Origin: Streptosporangium amethystogenes
GTDB taxonomy: Bacteria > Actinomycetota > Actinomycetes > Streptosporangiales > Streptosporangiaceae
Reading direction: 5' to 3'
DNA length: 64,000 nucleotides
Assembly (NCBI RefSeq): GCF_000721075.1
Contig: NZ_JOEQ01000012.1
Location: 124,001 to 188,000, forward strand
Part shown: positions 25,221 through 34,817 of the stretch, piece by piece
How positions within the stretch are numbered: position 1 is the first letter of the stretch
How the letters are laid out: the number at the start of each line of letters is the position of its first letter
The notes under the pieces: model-generated
Told to the model about the DNA's origin: nothing
What the model saw: only the letters and a program-made list of their open reading frames with translations
The model's database searches: none
Program-made: the position numbers and the translations under genes

Positions 25221-26129
25221 TCAGTAGGAACCCGTGATCACGTTTTTGAGCGGCTCGCCCGCGAGGTAGCGCAGCAACTGGGAGCGGAGCAGCTTCAGCG
25301 TGCGCCGTACGGACGCCGGGCTGCTGCCCGCGACGTGCGGGGTGATGAGGACCCCCGGCGCACTCCACAGCGGGTGCCCCTCGGGCAGCGGCTCGGGATC
25401 GGTGACGTCGAGCGCGGCCAGGATCCGGCCGCTGCCCAGCTCGGCGACGAGAGCGGCGGTGTCGACCACCGATCCCCTGGCCGCGTTCACCAGGACGGCG
25501 CCGTCCTTCATCGCCGTCAGGAAACCGGCGTCCACCATGCCCGCGGTCTCAGGGGTGGACGGTACGAGCAGCACCACCACATCCGCCGCGGGCAGCAGGG
25601 CGGGCAGCTCGTCCATGCCGTGCACACCGGGCCTGGCGGTCCTGGCCACCCGGACGACGTCCACCTCGAAACCGTCGAGCCGTCGCTCCAGTGCCTCACC
25701 GATCGAGCCGTAGCCGACGATCAGGACCGTGGAGTCGGCCAGCACCCCGGTGTGGTGGTAGGTCCACTCCCCCTTCCGCTGCGCGTGGACGAACCCGGGG
25801 AACTCCCGAAGCACCGCGATCATGGCCCCCACCGCCCACTCGGCGGTACCCGCGTCGTGCACGCCCCGGGCGTTGCACAGCGTCACCCCCCCAGCCAGAT
25901 GCGGCCGGTAGGCGTCGACACCCGCCGTGACGGTCTGCAGCAACCGCAGGCCGGTCATCCGGGCGAGCAGCTCGGCGAGACCCGCCACCGGCGTCAACGG
26001 CGGAATCCAGACCTCGACCTGCTCCGCCCCCTCCGGCACCGGCTCCGTGCCGTCGTAGACGACGCACTCCACTTCGGGCAGATCACACAGAACGTCGGCG
26101 GCGGCTTTCGAGGGGACCCAGATCTTCAT
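25221..26129 (-). CDS. D-isomer-specific 2-hydroxyacid dehydrogenase
   Basis: The 302-residue protein has the NAD-binding motif VLIVGYGSIGEALERRL and the catalytic triad of the family: Arg in VNAARGSVVDT, Glu in DVTDPEPLPEGHPLW and His in ITPHVAGSS. Family enzymes reduce 2-oxoacids (glyoxylate, hydroxypyruvate, phosphonate analogues); the substrate here is not recognisable. Start ATG 26129 (MKIWVPSKAAAD) has GCGGGG directly upstream. Its 5' end is 34 bases downstream of the VanW stop, so the two may be cotranscribed. The 268 bases behind it (24953-25220) hold nothing recognisable. Confidence 0.88.
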   Translation of the reverse strand: MKIWVPSKAAADVLCDLPEVECVVYDGTEPVPEGAEQVEVWIPPLTPVAGLAELLARMTGLRLLQTVTAGVDAYRPHLAGGVTLCNARGVHDAGTAEWAVGAMIAVLREFPGFVHAQRKGEWTYHHTGVLADSTVLIVGYGSIGEALERRLDGFEVDVVRVARTARPGVHGMDELPALLPAADVVVLLVPSTPETAGMVDAGFLTAMKDGAVLVNAARGSVVDTAALVAELGSGRILAALDVTDPEPLPEGHPLWSAPGVLITPHVAGSSPASVRRTLKLLRSQLLRYLAGEPLKNVITGSY

Positions 26130-26163
26130 CCCCGCATTATCCAACCGCGGTGCCCGTGAGCTA

Positions 26164-28290
26164 CTACTCGTCCTCGCTTCCCTCACTCACACACTTCAGG
26201 TCGAGTTCGGGGCGGTAGACCGTGGTCGCCTTGACGCGCTTGATCTCCTTGCCGTTCTGCTTGAAGACGCGCCAGACATCGATGGTGAACCCCTGCTGGC
26301 CGACCATCGGGATGCAGTTGGGGCCGCTTTCGGTCACGCTCTTGAACGGGGTGACGTTGTAGCGCTCGGACGAGATCGACTCGATCTCGTACCGCTTGGT
26401 GCTCCAGAAGGCGACGGTGACCCCGTTGTTGTCGAAGGAGGTCTTCACCAGCACCCCGTACGGCGAGTCGTTCTTCCAGCGGAAGTCGGGCTCGGGCCAG
26501 GAGACCGTGGACTCGCGTCCGGCGGGGTAGCGAGAGATGTAGAACTCGTGTGCCATGTGCTGGACGTCCTCAAGGCCGCCGAAGAACACCGCGTTGTACA
26601 TCGTGGTCACGAACTGGGAGATTCCACCACCGACCGAGTCGACCAGCCTGCCGCCCTGGATCATGGGGGCGGGGACGAAACCGCGGGCGGTGTCGCGCTG
26701 GCCGATGATGCCGTTGAGCGAGAAGGTCTCACCCGGCTTGACCAGGTAACCGTCCATCAGCTTGGCGAGCGCCCTGATGTTGGTCACCCGTGGCGGGCAG
26801 CACTCGTAGGGCGTGGTGAACTGGCTGATCCGCTCCTTGATGCCGAGCTTGCGCGCCTCGGCGTCGGACATCCGCGGCCGGACCGTGGCCATGGCCACCG
26901 GGATCGTCCGCTCTCCGTTGCGGGAGACCATCTCGGCCACGTCGGCGGCGAGCCGTTCGTCGTCGACGCCCTTCCCCTTGCGGCCGGGCACCAGTTTCGG
27001 CTTGCCCGCGACGATCTGGAACGTGGGGTCGCGCGGGGCCAGCGCCGGATCGACGAGCTTGTCCTCCACCGAGGCCACCGCGCTCCTGGCGTCGAACACC
27101 GGGCGCATACCACCGGAGCTGTCCGGCTCGAAGGACAGGTGCGCGGCGAGGGTCTCCACCGGCAACTGGACCTGCTTGCCGGAGAAGGTCAGGGTGACCG
27201 GTCCGGACAGGGCCTTGACCGCGTCGTTCGCGGCCTTCTTGACCGTCTCCGCGCCGACCTTGGGCTTGATCACCGAGACCGGGAGCCTGACCTCCTTCGC
27301 CGGACCGAGGAAGGCGCCCGTGATCGCGGCGACCGCGGCCTCCCTCTCCAGTTCCCTGCCGTCGCGGGGCGTCACGATGACGGGCTTGACGCCCTCGAAC
27401 GTGACCGAGCCCTCGCGGACCTTGAGGTCGATCTTCTTGGCCAGGCCCGCGACCGCGGTCTTCATGGCCTCGGCGTCGGAGGAGAGCTTGGGCTCCAGCT
27501 CGGTGGTGCCGGTGAAGGCCCGCCACACCTCGGCGGGAGTGGGGAAGTCGCTGGGCGCCTGGTCGATGGTGGCGACCACGTTGAACCCCAGACCCGCCTT
27601 GCCCGGGTCGAATTCGTAGCGCTTGCCCGCGGCCAGGAGGGTCATCTCCTCCGAGGCCTCACCCGTCAGACGGTCTCTGAGCTTGTCGGCCGCCTCGGTG
27701 GCGGTCAGGCCGCCGATCTCGACACCCCGCACCGTGGTGCCCGGCAGCATCTTGCCGGACATGACGACCGCGGGCACCGCATAGGCGAGACCGGCGACGA
27801 ACAGCACGGCGAGGATGATCAGGACGATCCTGCGGCCCTTGCGCCGGCCCGGGGAGGGCTCCTCGTAACGGAGGCCGCTGGGCTGCGGGAACCCGCCGTC
27901 GCCGCCGGGGACGAGCGAGGGCTCGTCTCGTCGGAACGAGGGCTCGGGCGGAGCCGCCATCTGCCAGGGCTGCGGAGGCTGTGCCACGGGCGGAAGCGCC
28001 GTCGCCCCGCGGGCCGGTGCGGCGGGACCGCCAAAGCCGGTGGGGCCGAAGATATCGGGCGAGACTCCCGGGGGAAGGCGTGAGCCGTCCTTGGAACGGC
28101 CGCCCGGTGCTCCCGGAGGAAGATGTGGATCACGGGCGCCGGGCGGGACGGGACGCGAGGGAAGCGGCATCGCCTCAAAGGGGTCCGTCGGCGGGTCCAC
28201 AGACGCTCCGGCGTTCCGCACGGCCTCCGTCTCCTCCTGCTTCGCAGCCTCCACCTCCCGCAACCCTAAACCACACCGGTCAACCAACAC
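26164..28290 (-). CDS. VanW family membrane protein with peptidoglycan-binding-like repeats
   Basis: A protein of about 700 residues has a Pro-rich cytoplasmic N-terminus (about 1-150), one membrane helix (GRRIVLIILAVLFVAGLAYAVPAVV, split around residues 152-175) and a large extracellular part. That part has two putative peptidoglycan-binding (PF12229-like) repeats with GVEIGGLTATEAADKL and a VanW domain (YECCPPRVTNIRALAKLMDG, ETFSLNGIIGQRDTARGF, GGGISQFVTTMYNAVF). VanW proteins occur in vancomycin-resistance and cell-envelope loci; their function is unknown. The start is uncertain: the frame opens with GTG 28290, but GTG 28254 and GTG 28221 (behind AGGAGG and GGAGG) are plausible. No van genes are nearby. 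Confidence 0.82.
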   Translation of the reverse strand: MLVDRCGLGLREVEAAKQEETEAVRNAGASVDPPTDPFEAMPLPSRPVPPGARDPHLPPGAPGGRSKDGSRLPPGVSPDIFGPTGFGGPAAPARGATALPPVAQPPQPWQMAAPPEPSFRRDEPSLVPGGDGGFPQPSGLRYEEPSPGRRKGRRIVLIILAVLFVAGLAYAVPAVVMSGKMLPGTTVRGVEIGGLTATEAADKLRDRLTGEASEEMTLLAAGKRYEFDPGKAGLGFNVVATIDQAPSDFPTPAEVWRAFTGTTELEPKLSSDAEAMKTAVAGLAKKIDLKVREGSVTFEGVKPVIVTPRDGRELEREAAVAAITGAFLGPAKEVRLPVSVIKPKVGAETVKKAANDAVKALSGPVTLTFSGKQVQLPVETLAAHLSFEPDSSGGMRPVFDARSAVASVEDKLVDPALAPRDPTFQIVAGKPKLVPGRKGKGVDDERLAADVAEMVSRNGERTIPVAMATVRPRMSDAEARKLGIKERISQFTTPYECCPPRVTNIRALAKLMDGYLVKPGETFSLNGIIGQRDTARGFVPAPMIQGGRLVDSVGGGISQFVTTMYNAVFFGGLEDVQHMAHEFYISRYPAGRESTVSWPEPDFRWKNDSPYGVLVKTSFDNNGVTVAFWSTKRYEIESISSERYNVTPFKSVTESGPNCIPMVGQQGFTIDVWRVFKQNGKEIKRVKATTVYRPELDLKCVSEGSEDE

Positions 28291-28308
28291 CCAAAAATAA
28301 ATAACAAA

Positions 28309-29004
28309 TCAACCAGTCCAGCGGTAGCGGTGTTCGGGCCGACCAGCGGTGCCGTACTTCGGACGGAGCTCCGCCTGACCCGCCGCGCACAGGTGCTCCA
28401 GGTACCGGCGGGCGCTGACTCTGGAGAGGCCGGTCATCACCGCCGCCTCGGCCGCCGACATGTCGGTGTCGCTCTTCCTGAGCGCGGCGGCCACCAGGGT
28501 GCACGTGGTGGCCGACAACCCCTTGGGCAGCGGCAGCGGGACTCCCTTGACCGTGCCGAAGAACTGGTCGACCTCGTCCTGGTGCGCCTCGTCCCCGAGG
28601 GTGGCGAGCCTCCGGTGCATCTCGGCGTACTGTCCGAGGCGGTCGCCGAGGGCGCGGGCGGTGAAAGGTTTGATCAGGTAGTTGACCGCACCGCCGCGCA
28701 TGGCCGCCCGGACCGTGGCCACGTCACGCGCGGCGGTGATCACCAGGATGTCCACCGGGTGCGAGGCGCCCCTGAGCGTCATGAGTACGTCGAGTCCCGA
28801 CATGTCCGGCAGATAGATGTCGAGCAGTACCAGGTCGGGCCGGTGCGTCCTGACCGACTCGATGGCGGCACTCCCGGTGTGCACGACGTCGGCGACCGTG
28901 AAGCCGGACAGCCTGGCGACATAGCCGCCGTGGATCCTGGCCACCATGAAGTCGTCGTCCACCACCAGTACCCGGATCTCCTCCGCGTGCCCGTCCCCGG
29001 TCAT
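28309..29004 (-). CDS. Response regulator, CitB/DcuR family
   Basis: The 231-residue regulator has an N-terminal receiver domain: VLVVDDDF is the acidic pocket, VLLDIYLPDMSGLDVL the phospho-acceptor Asp, and NYLIKPF the conserved Lys. The C-terminal winged helix is of the CitB/DcuR type (TGLSRVSARRYLEHL). The class usually controls carboxylate uptake genes. Its gene overlaps the kinase stop by four bases (ATGA 29001-29004), and the pair is divergent from tctCBA, so it probably activates that operon in response to a tri- or dicarboxylate. Confidence 0.93.
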   Translation of the reverse strand: MTGDGHAEEIRVLVVDDDFMVARIHGGYVARLSGFTVADVVHTGSAAIESVRTHRPDLVLLDIYLPDMSGLDVLMTLRGASHPVDILVITAARDVATVRAAMRGGAVNYLIKPFTARALGDRLGQYAEMHRRLATLGDEAHQDEVDQFFGTVKGVPLPLPKGLSATTCTLVAAALRKSDTDMSAAEAAVMTGLSRVSARRYLEHLCAAGQAELRPKYGTAGRPEHRYRWTG

Positions 29005-30620
29005 CTCCGCACCTGCCCTTCCTCGGGCTCACCCGGGCCGGTGGGCTCACCCGTGGGGAGGAGCGCGGTGAAGACGGCACCGCCCGCGTTGTGCACCCGT
29101 ACCCAGCCACCCCGGCGCGAGCACGTCTGGCGGGTCAGCGCCAGCCCCAGGCCCCGTGGCCCGGCATGGGCCACCTTGGTGGTGAAGCCCTCCAGGAACA
29201 CCTCGTGGACCAGGCTCGGGGTGATTCCAGGACCGGAGTCGCCGACCCGGATGTGCAACCCGTCCGCCTCGGTACGGACCGAGACCTCCACCGTTCCCCC
29301 ACTCTCCTGCAGCGCGTCGAGGGCGTTGGCGACCAGGTTGCCGACGACCAGGACCGCGTCGTGCGGATCACCGATCATGCCCTCCTCCACCCGAGAGTCG
29401 TCGGACAGCACCAGGGTCGCGCCCCGCTCGGCAGCCTCCGCCGCCTTCGCCAGCAGCAGCGCGGCCAGCGTCGGGTCGGCGATCTTCTCCCGCACGCCCG
29501 AGGCGTGCCTGCTGTAGGCCTCGGTGGTCTGGGTGATGTAACTGACGGCCGTCTCGTACTCGCCGAGCTCCAGCAGGCCGACCACGGTGTGCATCCGGTT
29601 GGCGAACTCATGGGCCTGTGCGCGCAGTGCTCCGGTCGTGGTGCTGGCCTGGTCGAGTTCGCGCGCCAGTCGTACCAGCTCGGTCCGATCCCGCAGGGTG
29701 ACCACCCAGCCGCTCTGCCGATCCCGCACCGCCACCGGGGTCCGGTTGAGCACCAGCACCCGGTCACAGTGGAGTACCACCCGGTCGTCACCGGGGTCCG
29801 CGCCGCCCAGCACGTCCCGCATCCGGTCGGAAAGCCGCATCTCCCCCAGGCTCCGGCCGACGTCGTGCTGGGAGAGGCCGAGCAGGTCGCGTGCCGCGTC
29901 GTTGACCAGCGTCACCCGGCCCGCCAGATCAAGGGCGAGCACCCCCTCCTTGACGCCGTGCAACACACCCTCACGCTGTTCGAGCAGGGCCGCGATCTCC
30001 GCCGGTTCCAGGCCGAACGTCTGACGGCGGACCCTCCGGGCGATCAACGCGGCGGCGGCCGATCCGGCGGCCAGGACCCCGAGCACGGTCCAGAACAGCG
30101 GCGGGAGCGCCGCGCTGAGCTGGTCGGCGACGGTCTCCTCCAGGATCCCGACCGAGGCCAGGCCGATGACCTTCCCCGCGGAGTCGAAGATCGGCGCCTT
30201 GCCTCGCACCGAGCGGCCGAGCGTTCCCGTCTGGATGCCGGTCCAGGGCTGCCCGTCCGTCATGACCTGCGAGCCGTCGGTGGACAGCCGCTTGCCGATC
30301 AGGGCCGTGTTGGGGTGGGCGTAGCGGATCTGGTTCCGGTTGGCGATCACCACGTAGTCGGCGCCGGTGGCCGCCTGCACCCCGACCGCGATCGGCTGCA
30401 GGATCAGTTCGGGCCGCGCCTTGCCGAACGCCTCGCGTACCTGGGGAAGCCCCGCCACGGACTCGGCGATCGCCAGGGCGCGCTGCTGGTACTGCCAGTC
30501 CAGCAGCTCACGGGTGTGCTCCATCCAGACGCCCGCCGTACCGCCGACCGCGAGAAACACGATCACCGTCTGCAGCACGAAAAGCTGGGTGCCGAGCGAG
30601 GCGTTGACCAAGCGTCGCAC
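29001..30620 (-). CDS. Sensor histidine kinase, CitA/DcuS family
   Basis: This 539-residue kinase has membrane helix 1 (about 10-32), an extracytoplasmic PAS-like CitA/DcuS sensor domain (about 35-170, with GIQTGTLGRSVRGKAPIFD), helix 2 (about 175-195), a cytoplasmic PAS domain (about 210-320) and a kinase core. The acceptor His lies in RAQAHEFANRMHTVVGLLELG, and the N and G boxes read NLVANALDAL and GDSGPGITPSLVHEVF. Such kinases read external citrate or C4-dicarboxylates. It is translated with the regulator and is divergent from the tripartite carboxylate transporter. Confidence 0.93.
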   Translation of the reverse strand: MRRLVNASLGTQLFVLQTVIVFLAVGGTAGVWMEHTRELLDWQYQQRALAIAESVAGLPQVREAFGKARPELILQPIAVGVQAATGADYVVIANRNQIRYAHPNTALIGKRLSTDGSQVMTDGQPWTGIQTGTLGRSVRGKAPIFDSAGKVIGLASVGILEETVADQLSAALPPLFWTVLGVLAAGSAAAALIARRVRRQTFGLEPAEIAALLEQREGVLHGVKEGVLALDLAGRVTLVNDAARDLLGLSQHDVGRSLGEMRLSDRMRDVLGGADPGDDRVVLHCDRVLVLNRTPVAVRDRQSGWVVTLRDRTELVRLARELDQASTTTGALRAQAHEFANRMHTVVGLLELGEYETAVSYITQTTEAYSRHASGVREKIADPTLAALLLAKAAEAAERGATLVLSDDSRVEEGMIGDPHDAVLVVGNLVANALDALQESGGTVEVSVRTEADGLHIRVGDSGPGITPSLVHEVFLEGFTTKVAHAGPRGLGLALTRQTCSRRGGWVRVHNAGGAVFTALLPTGEPTGPGEPEEGQVRR

Positions 30621-30795
30621 GAGTTGACTCCCTTGTCAGGGAAGATCGATGAAAGCAGTCCGAGATAACGGCGAGGTCGCGGGGACGTGTGACCAATATG
30701 ACCGATACGACGGCAAACACGCAAAGGATCGACACGGCGACCGGCTGCGGTCACCATCCTCCCCACGCTCTGTTCATGTTGTTGGGAGTTCGACC

Positions 30796-31761
30796 ATGCG
30801 TCTTCGGAGATTCGCCACCCTCGCGGTGCTGTCCCTCGCCGCCCTCACCGCCTGCGGTTCCGGTGGGAGCTCGGGTACCAGCGCACTGAGAATCATGGCC
30901 CCGGCCTCACCGGGAGGCGGCTGGGACCAGACCTCCCGCGTCGCGGGAGAGGCGTTGAAGTCCGCGGCCCCGTCCCGCAAGGTCGAGGTCTACAACGTGC
31001 CAGGCGCGGGAGGCACCATCGGCCTCGCCCAGCTCGCGGGCGAGAAGGGCAACGGCAATCTGCTGATGACCATGGGCCTGGTGATGGTCGGCGCGGTGGA
31101 GCAGAACAAGTCGAAGGTCACCCTGGCCGACACCACGCCCATCGCGAAGCTGACCGAGGAGTACGAGATCGTCGTGGTTCCCGCAGGGTCGCCCTACAAG
31201 ACGCTGGCCGACCTGACGGCGGCCTGGAAGGCGGACCCCGCGAAGGTCGCCATCGCGGGTGGCTCCGCCGGGGGTACCGACCACATCGTGGCGGGCCTGA
31301 TGGCCAAGGCCGCGGGCATCGACCCCAAGCAGGTCAACTACATCGCCCACTCCGGCGGCGGCGAGGCGCTCAACGCGCTGCTCGGTGAGAAGGTCGCGGC
31401 CGGGATCTCCGGCATCGGCGAGTTCGCCGAGCACGTGAAGTCCGGCAAGCTGCGCGCCCTCGGTGTCAGCTCGCCCGCCCGGCTCGACAATGTGGACGCC
31501 CCGACCCTCAAGGAGGGCGGCCTGGACGTGGAGCTGGCCAACTGGCGAGGCTTCGTCGCGCCCGGCGGGCTGGACGACGGGGCGAAGAAGGAGCTCACCG
31601 AGCTGGTCACCACGATGCACGACTCGCCGGCCTGGAAGGACGCGGTGATCAAGAACGGCTGGGCCGACGTCTTCCAGACCGGTCAGCCGTTCGCCGACTT
31701 CCTCGCGGCGGAGCAGACCAAGGTCAAGGCGGTCATCGCGGAGATGGGCCTCGTCTCCTGA
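30796..31761 (+). CDS. tctC: Tripartite tricarboxylate transporter substrate-binding lipoprotein
   Basis: The 321-residue precursor has a lipoprotein signal peptide ending in LAALTAC (lipobox, Cys near residue 19), then a Bug/TctC domain: IMAPASPGGGWDQTSR is the ligand-binding loop, and YNVPGAGGTIGLAQLAG and AGGSAGGTDHIVAGL follow. It captures a carboxylate outside the membrane for the TctAB permease. GGGAG eight bases upstream sets ATG 30796. tctB follows with a TGATG overlap. The 175-base region up to the divergent kinase gene should hold both promoters. Confidence 0.93.
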   Translation: MRLRRFATLAVLSLAALTACGSGGSSGTSALRIMAPASPGGGWDQTSRVAGEALKSAAPSRKVEVYNVPGAGGTIGLAQLAGEKGNGNLLMTMGLVMVGAVEQNKSKVTLADTTPIAKLTEEYEIVVVPAGSPYKTLADLTAAWKADPAKVAIAGGSAGGTDHIVAGLMAKAAGIDPKQVNYIAHSGGGEALNALLGEKVAAGISGIGEFAEHVKSGKLRALGVSSPARLDNVDAPTLKEGGLDVELANWRGFVAPGGLDDGAKKELTELVTTMHDSPAWKDAVIKNGWADVFQTGQPFADFLAAEQTKVKAVIAEMGLVS

Positions 31762-32369
31762 TGTCGTCCGCGAAAGACCCGTCCGGCACCGGACGCGAAC
31801 CCGTCGCCGTCGCCCGCGCCGACGACGGCGGTATCGACCATGAGACCGGCGCGCATCCTCGCCCGGCCTCCGAGACCGGTGCCGGCTGGTCGTGGCGGCG
31901 GCCCGAGCTGGGGCTGGCGGTGCTGGTCCTCGCGCTGGGGGCGTTCGTGATCGTCGGCACCGCGGACGTGGCCGCCGCGGGCTCCTCCTTCGGTCTCGGC
32001 CCCCGGTTCTTCCCTGCCCTGGTCGGGGCGGCGATGTTGCTGATCGGGTCGTTCTACGTGATCGACGTGCTCAGGGGGGGCCACGGCGATCCCGAGGACG
32101 CCGAGGACGCCGACTCCGGCGCGCGGGCGGACTGGCGTACCGTCGCGCTGGTCAGCGTGATCTTCCTGGCCTTCGCCGGACTGCTCGACCTGCTCGGCTG
32201 GATCATCGCGGGCGCGCTGCTCTTCTTCGGCCTGTCCGTGACACTCGGCGCCCCCCACCGGCTGCGCGCGGGCGTCGTCGCGATCCTGCTGTCCACCGCC
32301 ACCTACCTGGCCTTCGTCAAAGGGCTCGGCGTGACGCTGCCGGCCGGGCTGCTGTCCGGGGTGATCTGA
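31761..32369 (+). CDS. tctB: Tripartite tricarboxylate transporter small membrane subunit
   Basis: The 202-residue protein has a hydrophilic N-terminal extension (about 45 residues) followed by four membrane helices typical of TctB (LGLAVLVLALGAFVIVGTADV, FFPALVGAAMLLIGSFYVIDVL, and two after ARADWRTVALV). It is the small permease subunit of the tripartite transporter. Its ATG shares a base with the tctC stop, and its stop abuts the tctA GTG, so the three are coupled. Confidence 0.88.
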   Translation: MSSAKDPSGTGREPVAVARADDGGIDHETGAHPRPASETGAGWSWRRPELGLAVLVLALGAFVIVGTADVAAAGSSFGLGPRFFPALVGAAMLLIGSFYVIDVLRGGHGDPEDAEDADSGARADWRTVALVSVIFLAFAGLLDLLGWIIAGALLFFGLSVTLGAPHRLRAGVVAILLSTATYLAFVKGLGVTLPAGLLSGVI

Positions 32370-33863
32370 GTGGACTCGTTCCAGTTGCTGCTGGAGGGCT
32401 TCGCGACCGCCCTCACCCCGGTCAACCTGCTGTACGCGCTGGTGGGCGTCACGCTGGGCACGCTGGTGGGCGTGCTGCCCGGCATCGGCCCGGCCATGAC
32501 CGTGGCGCTGCTGCTGCCGATCACCTTCACCGTCCCTCCGGCCAGCGCGTTCATCATGTTCGCGGGCATCTACTACGGCGGCATGTACGGCGGGTCGACC
32601 ACCTCGATCCTGCTCAACACGCCCGGCGAGAGCTCCTCGATGATCACCGCGCTGGAGGGCAACAAGATGGCCAAGCGGGGCCGGGCCGCCCAGGCGCTGG
32701 CGACCGCCGCGATCGGCTCGTTCGTCGCGGGCACCATCGCCACCGCGCTACTGGTCGTCGCGGCCCCCCTGGTGGTGGACTTCGCCATCTCCTTCGGCCC
32801 CGAGGACTACTTCGCACTGGCCCTGCTGGCCTTCACGGCCGTCTCGTCCGTGCTGTCCCGCTCCGTGGTACGGGGGCTGGCGTCCCTGGGCCTCGGCCTG
32901 GTCATCGGGCTCATCGGCATCGACCAGCAGACCGGCCAGGCCCGGCTGACGCTGGGCGTGCCGCAACTGCTCGACGGCATCGACGTGGTGATAGTCGCGG
33001 TCGGCCTGTTCGCCGTGGGCGAGGTGCTCTACGTCGCCTCCCGGCTGCGGCACGGCCCGCCGGAGGTGATCCCGGTCGGCCGGGCGTTCCTCGGCCACTC
33101 CGACTGGTCGCGTTCCTGGCGGCCCTGGCTGCGCGGCACCGCACTCGGCTTCCCCTTCGGCGCGCTGCCCGGCGGCGGAGCGGAGATCCCGACGTTCCTG
33201 TCGTACTCGATCGAGAAACGCCTGGCGCGCGGGATCGCCCGCGAGGAGTACGGCAAGGGCGCCATCGAGGGCGTCGCGGGCCCCGAGGCCGCCAACAACG
33301 CCTCGGCGGCGGGCACGCTGGTCCCGCTGCTCACCCTGGGCCTGCCCACCTCCGCGACGGCCGCGATCCTGCTGGCGGCCTTCCAGCAGTACGGGCTGCA
33401 GCCGGGACCGCAGCTGTTCGACCACAACCCGGCACTGGTCTGGGGCATGATCGCCTCACTGTTCGTGGGCAACACCATGCTGCTGGTGCTCAACCTGCCG
33501 CTGGCCCCGCTCTGGGCCCGGGTGCTGCACATCCCCCGCCCCTACCTCTACTCGGGGATCGCGCTGTTCGCGGCGCTCGGCGTCTACGCGCTGAACTCCT
33601 CCTGGGTGGAGCTGGTCATCCTCTATCTCCTGGGCCTGCTCGGTTTCGCGATGCGCCGGTTCGGCCTGCCGGTCGCCCCCGCGGTGATCGGTCTGATCCT
33701 GGGCCCGATGGCCGAGATCCAGCTCCGCCGGGCTCTGGCCATCGGCGCGGGCGACGTGACGGTCCTGGTCAGAAGCCCGATCGCGGCGACGCTGCTGGTC
33801 GTGGCGGTGCTGGCGCTGTTCACCCCGCTCATCAGGAAGGCGGCCGCCCGCCGCGGCGCCTGA
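32370..33863 (+). CDS. tctA: Tripartite tricarboxylate transporter large membrane subunit
   Basis: The 497-residue integral membrane protein carries the TctA signatures [40 protein letters not shown] with PGESSS, and the second-half repeat [20 protein letters not shown] followed by [22 protein letters not shown]. About eleven to twelve helices are visible. It forms the main translocation path for a di- or tricarboxylate, driven by an ion gradient. GTG 32370 follows the tctB stop directly. A terminator lies just downstream. Confidence 0.95.
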   Translation: MDSFQLLLEGFATALTPVNLLYALVGVTLGTLVGVLPGIGPAMTVALLLPITFTVPPASAFIMFAGIYYGGMYGGSTTSILLNTPGESSSMITALEGNKMAKRGRAAQALATAAIGSFVAGTIATALLVVAAPLVVDFAISFGPEDYFALALLAFTAVSSVLSRSVVRGLASLGLGLVIGLIGIDQQTGQARLTLGVPQLLDGIDVVIVAVGLFAVGEVLYVASRLRHGPPEVIPVGRAFLGHSDWSRSWRPWLRGTALGFPFGALPGGGAEIPTFLSYSIEKRLARGIAREEYGKGAIEGVAGPEAANNASAAGTLVPLLTLGLPTSATAAILLAAFQQYGLQPGPQLFDHNPALVWGMIASLFVGNTMLLVLNLPLAPLWARVLHIPRPYLYSGIALFAALGVYALNSSWVELVILYLLGLLGFAMRRFGLPVAPAVIGLILGPMAEIQLRRALAIGAGDVTVLVRSPIAATLLVVAVLALFTPLIRKAAARRGA

Positions 33864-33871
33864 CCGGATGA

Positions 33872-33903
33872 CGGCCGCCCGGCCGTGGGGAGCCGGGCGG
33901 CCG
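33872..33903. terminator. Terminator after tctA
   Basis: CGGCCGCCCGGC (33872-33883) pairs perfectly with GCCGGGCGGCCG (33892-33903) around an 8-base loop, nine bases after the tctA stop. It also serves the convergent SH3-like gene. Confidence 0.8.
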
Positions 33904-33918
33904 AGTCTGTCGTCCCCG

Positions 33919-34302
33919 CTATCCCCGCAGGGTGTCGACGTTCAAGCTGTCCGCGCCCAGGCCGTCCTCCCTGGCCAGGTAGCTGCACGAGACCCATCCC
34001 GTGGTACCCGCCGGCAACCCCGAGGCCGATCTGCCGCCCAGCCGGAAGTTGCACCAGCCGCTCGTCGAGTTCGGATTCAGCACCTGCCCGTAATCGCCGT
34101 AATAGAGATAGCCGATAACCGTCGACCCTCCGGCGCTGGCCCGCAGGCGCACCCCGTTCGCGACGACCACGGCATCCACCGCCGGGAGCGCCGACAGGAC
34201 GGAAAGCCTGTTCACGGGGGCTGCCTGGGCGGGAACCGCCGCGACGGCCATTCCCGCCGCGGCCGTCAACGTCGCGGCGGCGAATGCCAGGAACCTTCTC
34301 AT
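33919..34302 (-). CDS. Small secreted protein with SH3-like (SH3b) domain
   Basis: The 127-residue precursor has a signal peptide (MRRFLAFAAATLTAAAGMAV... PAQAA) and a single domain of the bacterial SH3 type: VVVANGVRLRASAGGSTVIGY, YGDYGQVLN and TTGWVSCSYLARE match the usual VRSGPSTSYPVIG/GWVRSDYL pattern. Two cysteines (WCNF, VSCSY) may form a disulfide. Such proteins are exported and may bind the cell wall. GAGAGCACG precedes the ATG. It is a single-gene unit, divergent from the RiPP cluster 430 bases away. Confidence 0.8.
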   Translation of the reverse strand: MRRFLAFAAATLTAAAGMAVAAVPAQAAPVNRLSVLSALPAVDAVVVANGVRLRASAGGSTVIGYLYYGDYGQVLNPNSTSGWCNFRLGGRSASGLPAGTTGWVSCSYLAREDGLGADSLNVDTLRG

Positions 34303-34711
34303 TTTTCGTGCTCTCCGAATGTGAGGTCAGGTCATACCAGAGTGAATGACGGGACTGCAGTGATCACTTTGCAAGCCATCAAGAATTTCGTCAATACCTG
34401 TTGAATTTCAGAAATATGAATTACCACATGAAAAATCCCCGCCGATCGCCGGACGCTTTTCTTCGCGTTTCCCGGATTCAGGGGGACGGGGACCGCTTCG
34501 ACGGGCCGAGCCGCGCGGAGAGGCCGCCCGGTCCCGCGGATCGTCCGGAGGCGGCCACGACGGTCAGGAACCTCCGAGCCCGAACACAACCAGGGCACAA
34601 GTGACCCGCAAGTAGTCATTCCTAGATTTCTCCGCAAGGCCGGGGCCAAGAACGAGGACCCGGTGACCGGTTCCCGATCCTGGGAGCGAAAGACCAGCGG
34701 GGGTCGCGACG
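34303..34711. other. Intergenic region upstream of the RiPP cluster
   Basis: No convincing gene is seen here. The part at 34320-34440 is clearly AT-rich (AATTTCGTCAATACC, AATTTCAGAAATATG) against a GC-rich background, and it probably contains the promoter of the secreted SH3-like gene. The remainder up to 34600 is GC-rich with a frame (34401-34604) whose composition does not look coding. Confidence 0.5.
34601..34628 (+). promoter_or_regulatory. Candidate promoter of the RiPP cluster
   Basis: GTGACC (34601-34606), a 16-base spacer and TAGATT (34623-34628) resemble an actinomycete principal-sigma promoter 105 bases before the first precursor ATG. It is the best -35/-10 pair in the region but not a strong one. 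Confidence 0.4.
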
Positions 34712-34817
34712 ACGCGGCCGAGAGGAGTGATCATGTCGAAGATCACGATTGACGACCTGCCCTTCGAGGGCGCCGAGCTGACCGAGGCCCAGCTGGGCGA
34801 GGTCGACGGCGGCCAGA
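34712..34817 (+). repeat. Tandem repeat copy 1 (RBS plus RiPP leader-coding region)
   Basis: This stretch of about 106 bases recurs at 34916-35025. It includes the RBS region GCGGCCGAGAGGAGTGATC and the whole leader-peptide coding part up to the GGQ codons. The copies differ by one silent change (AAG/AAA), one Asp/Ala change and a GATC insertion before the second ATG. Confidence 0.9.

Noticed and set aside
34401..34604. 67-codon frame before the RiPP precursors (MNFRNMNYHMKNPRRS...)
   Set aside because: There is no RBS, no double-glycine or leader similarity to the precursors, and an Arg/Pro-rich random-looking end; it also runs into the candidate promoter.
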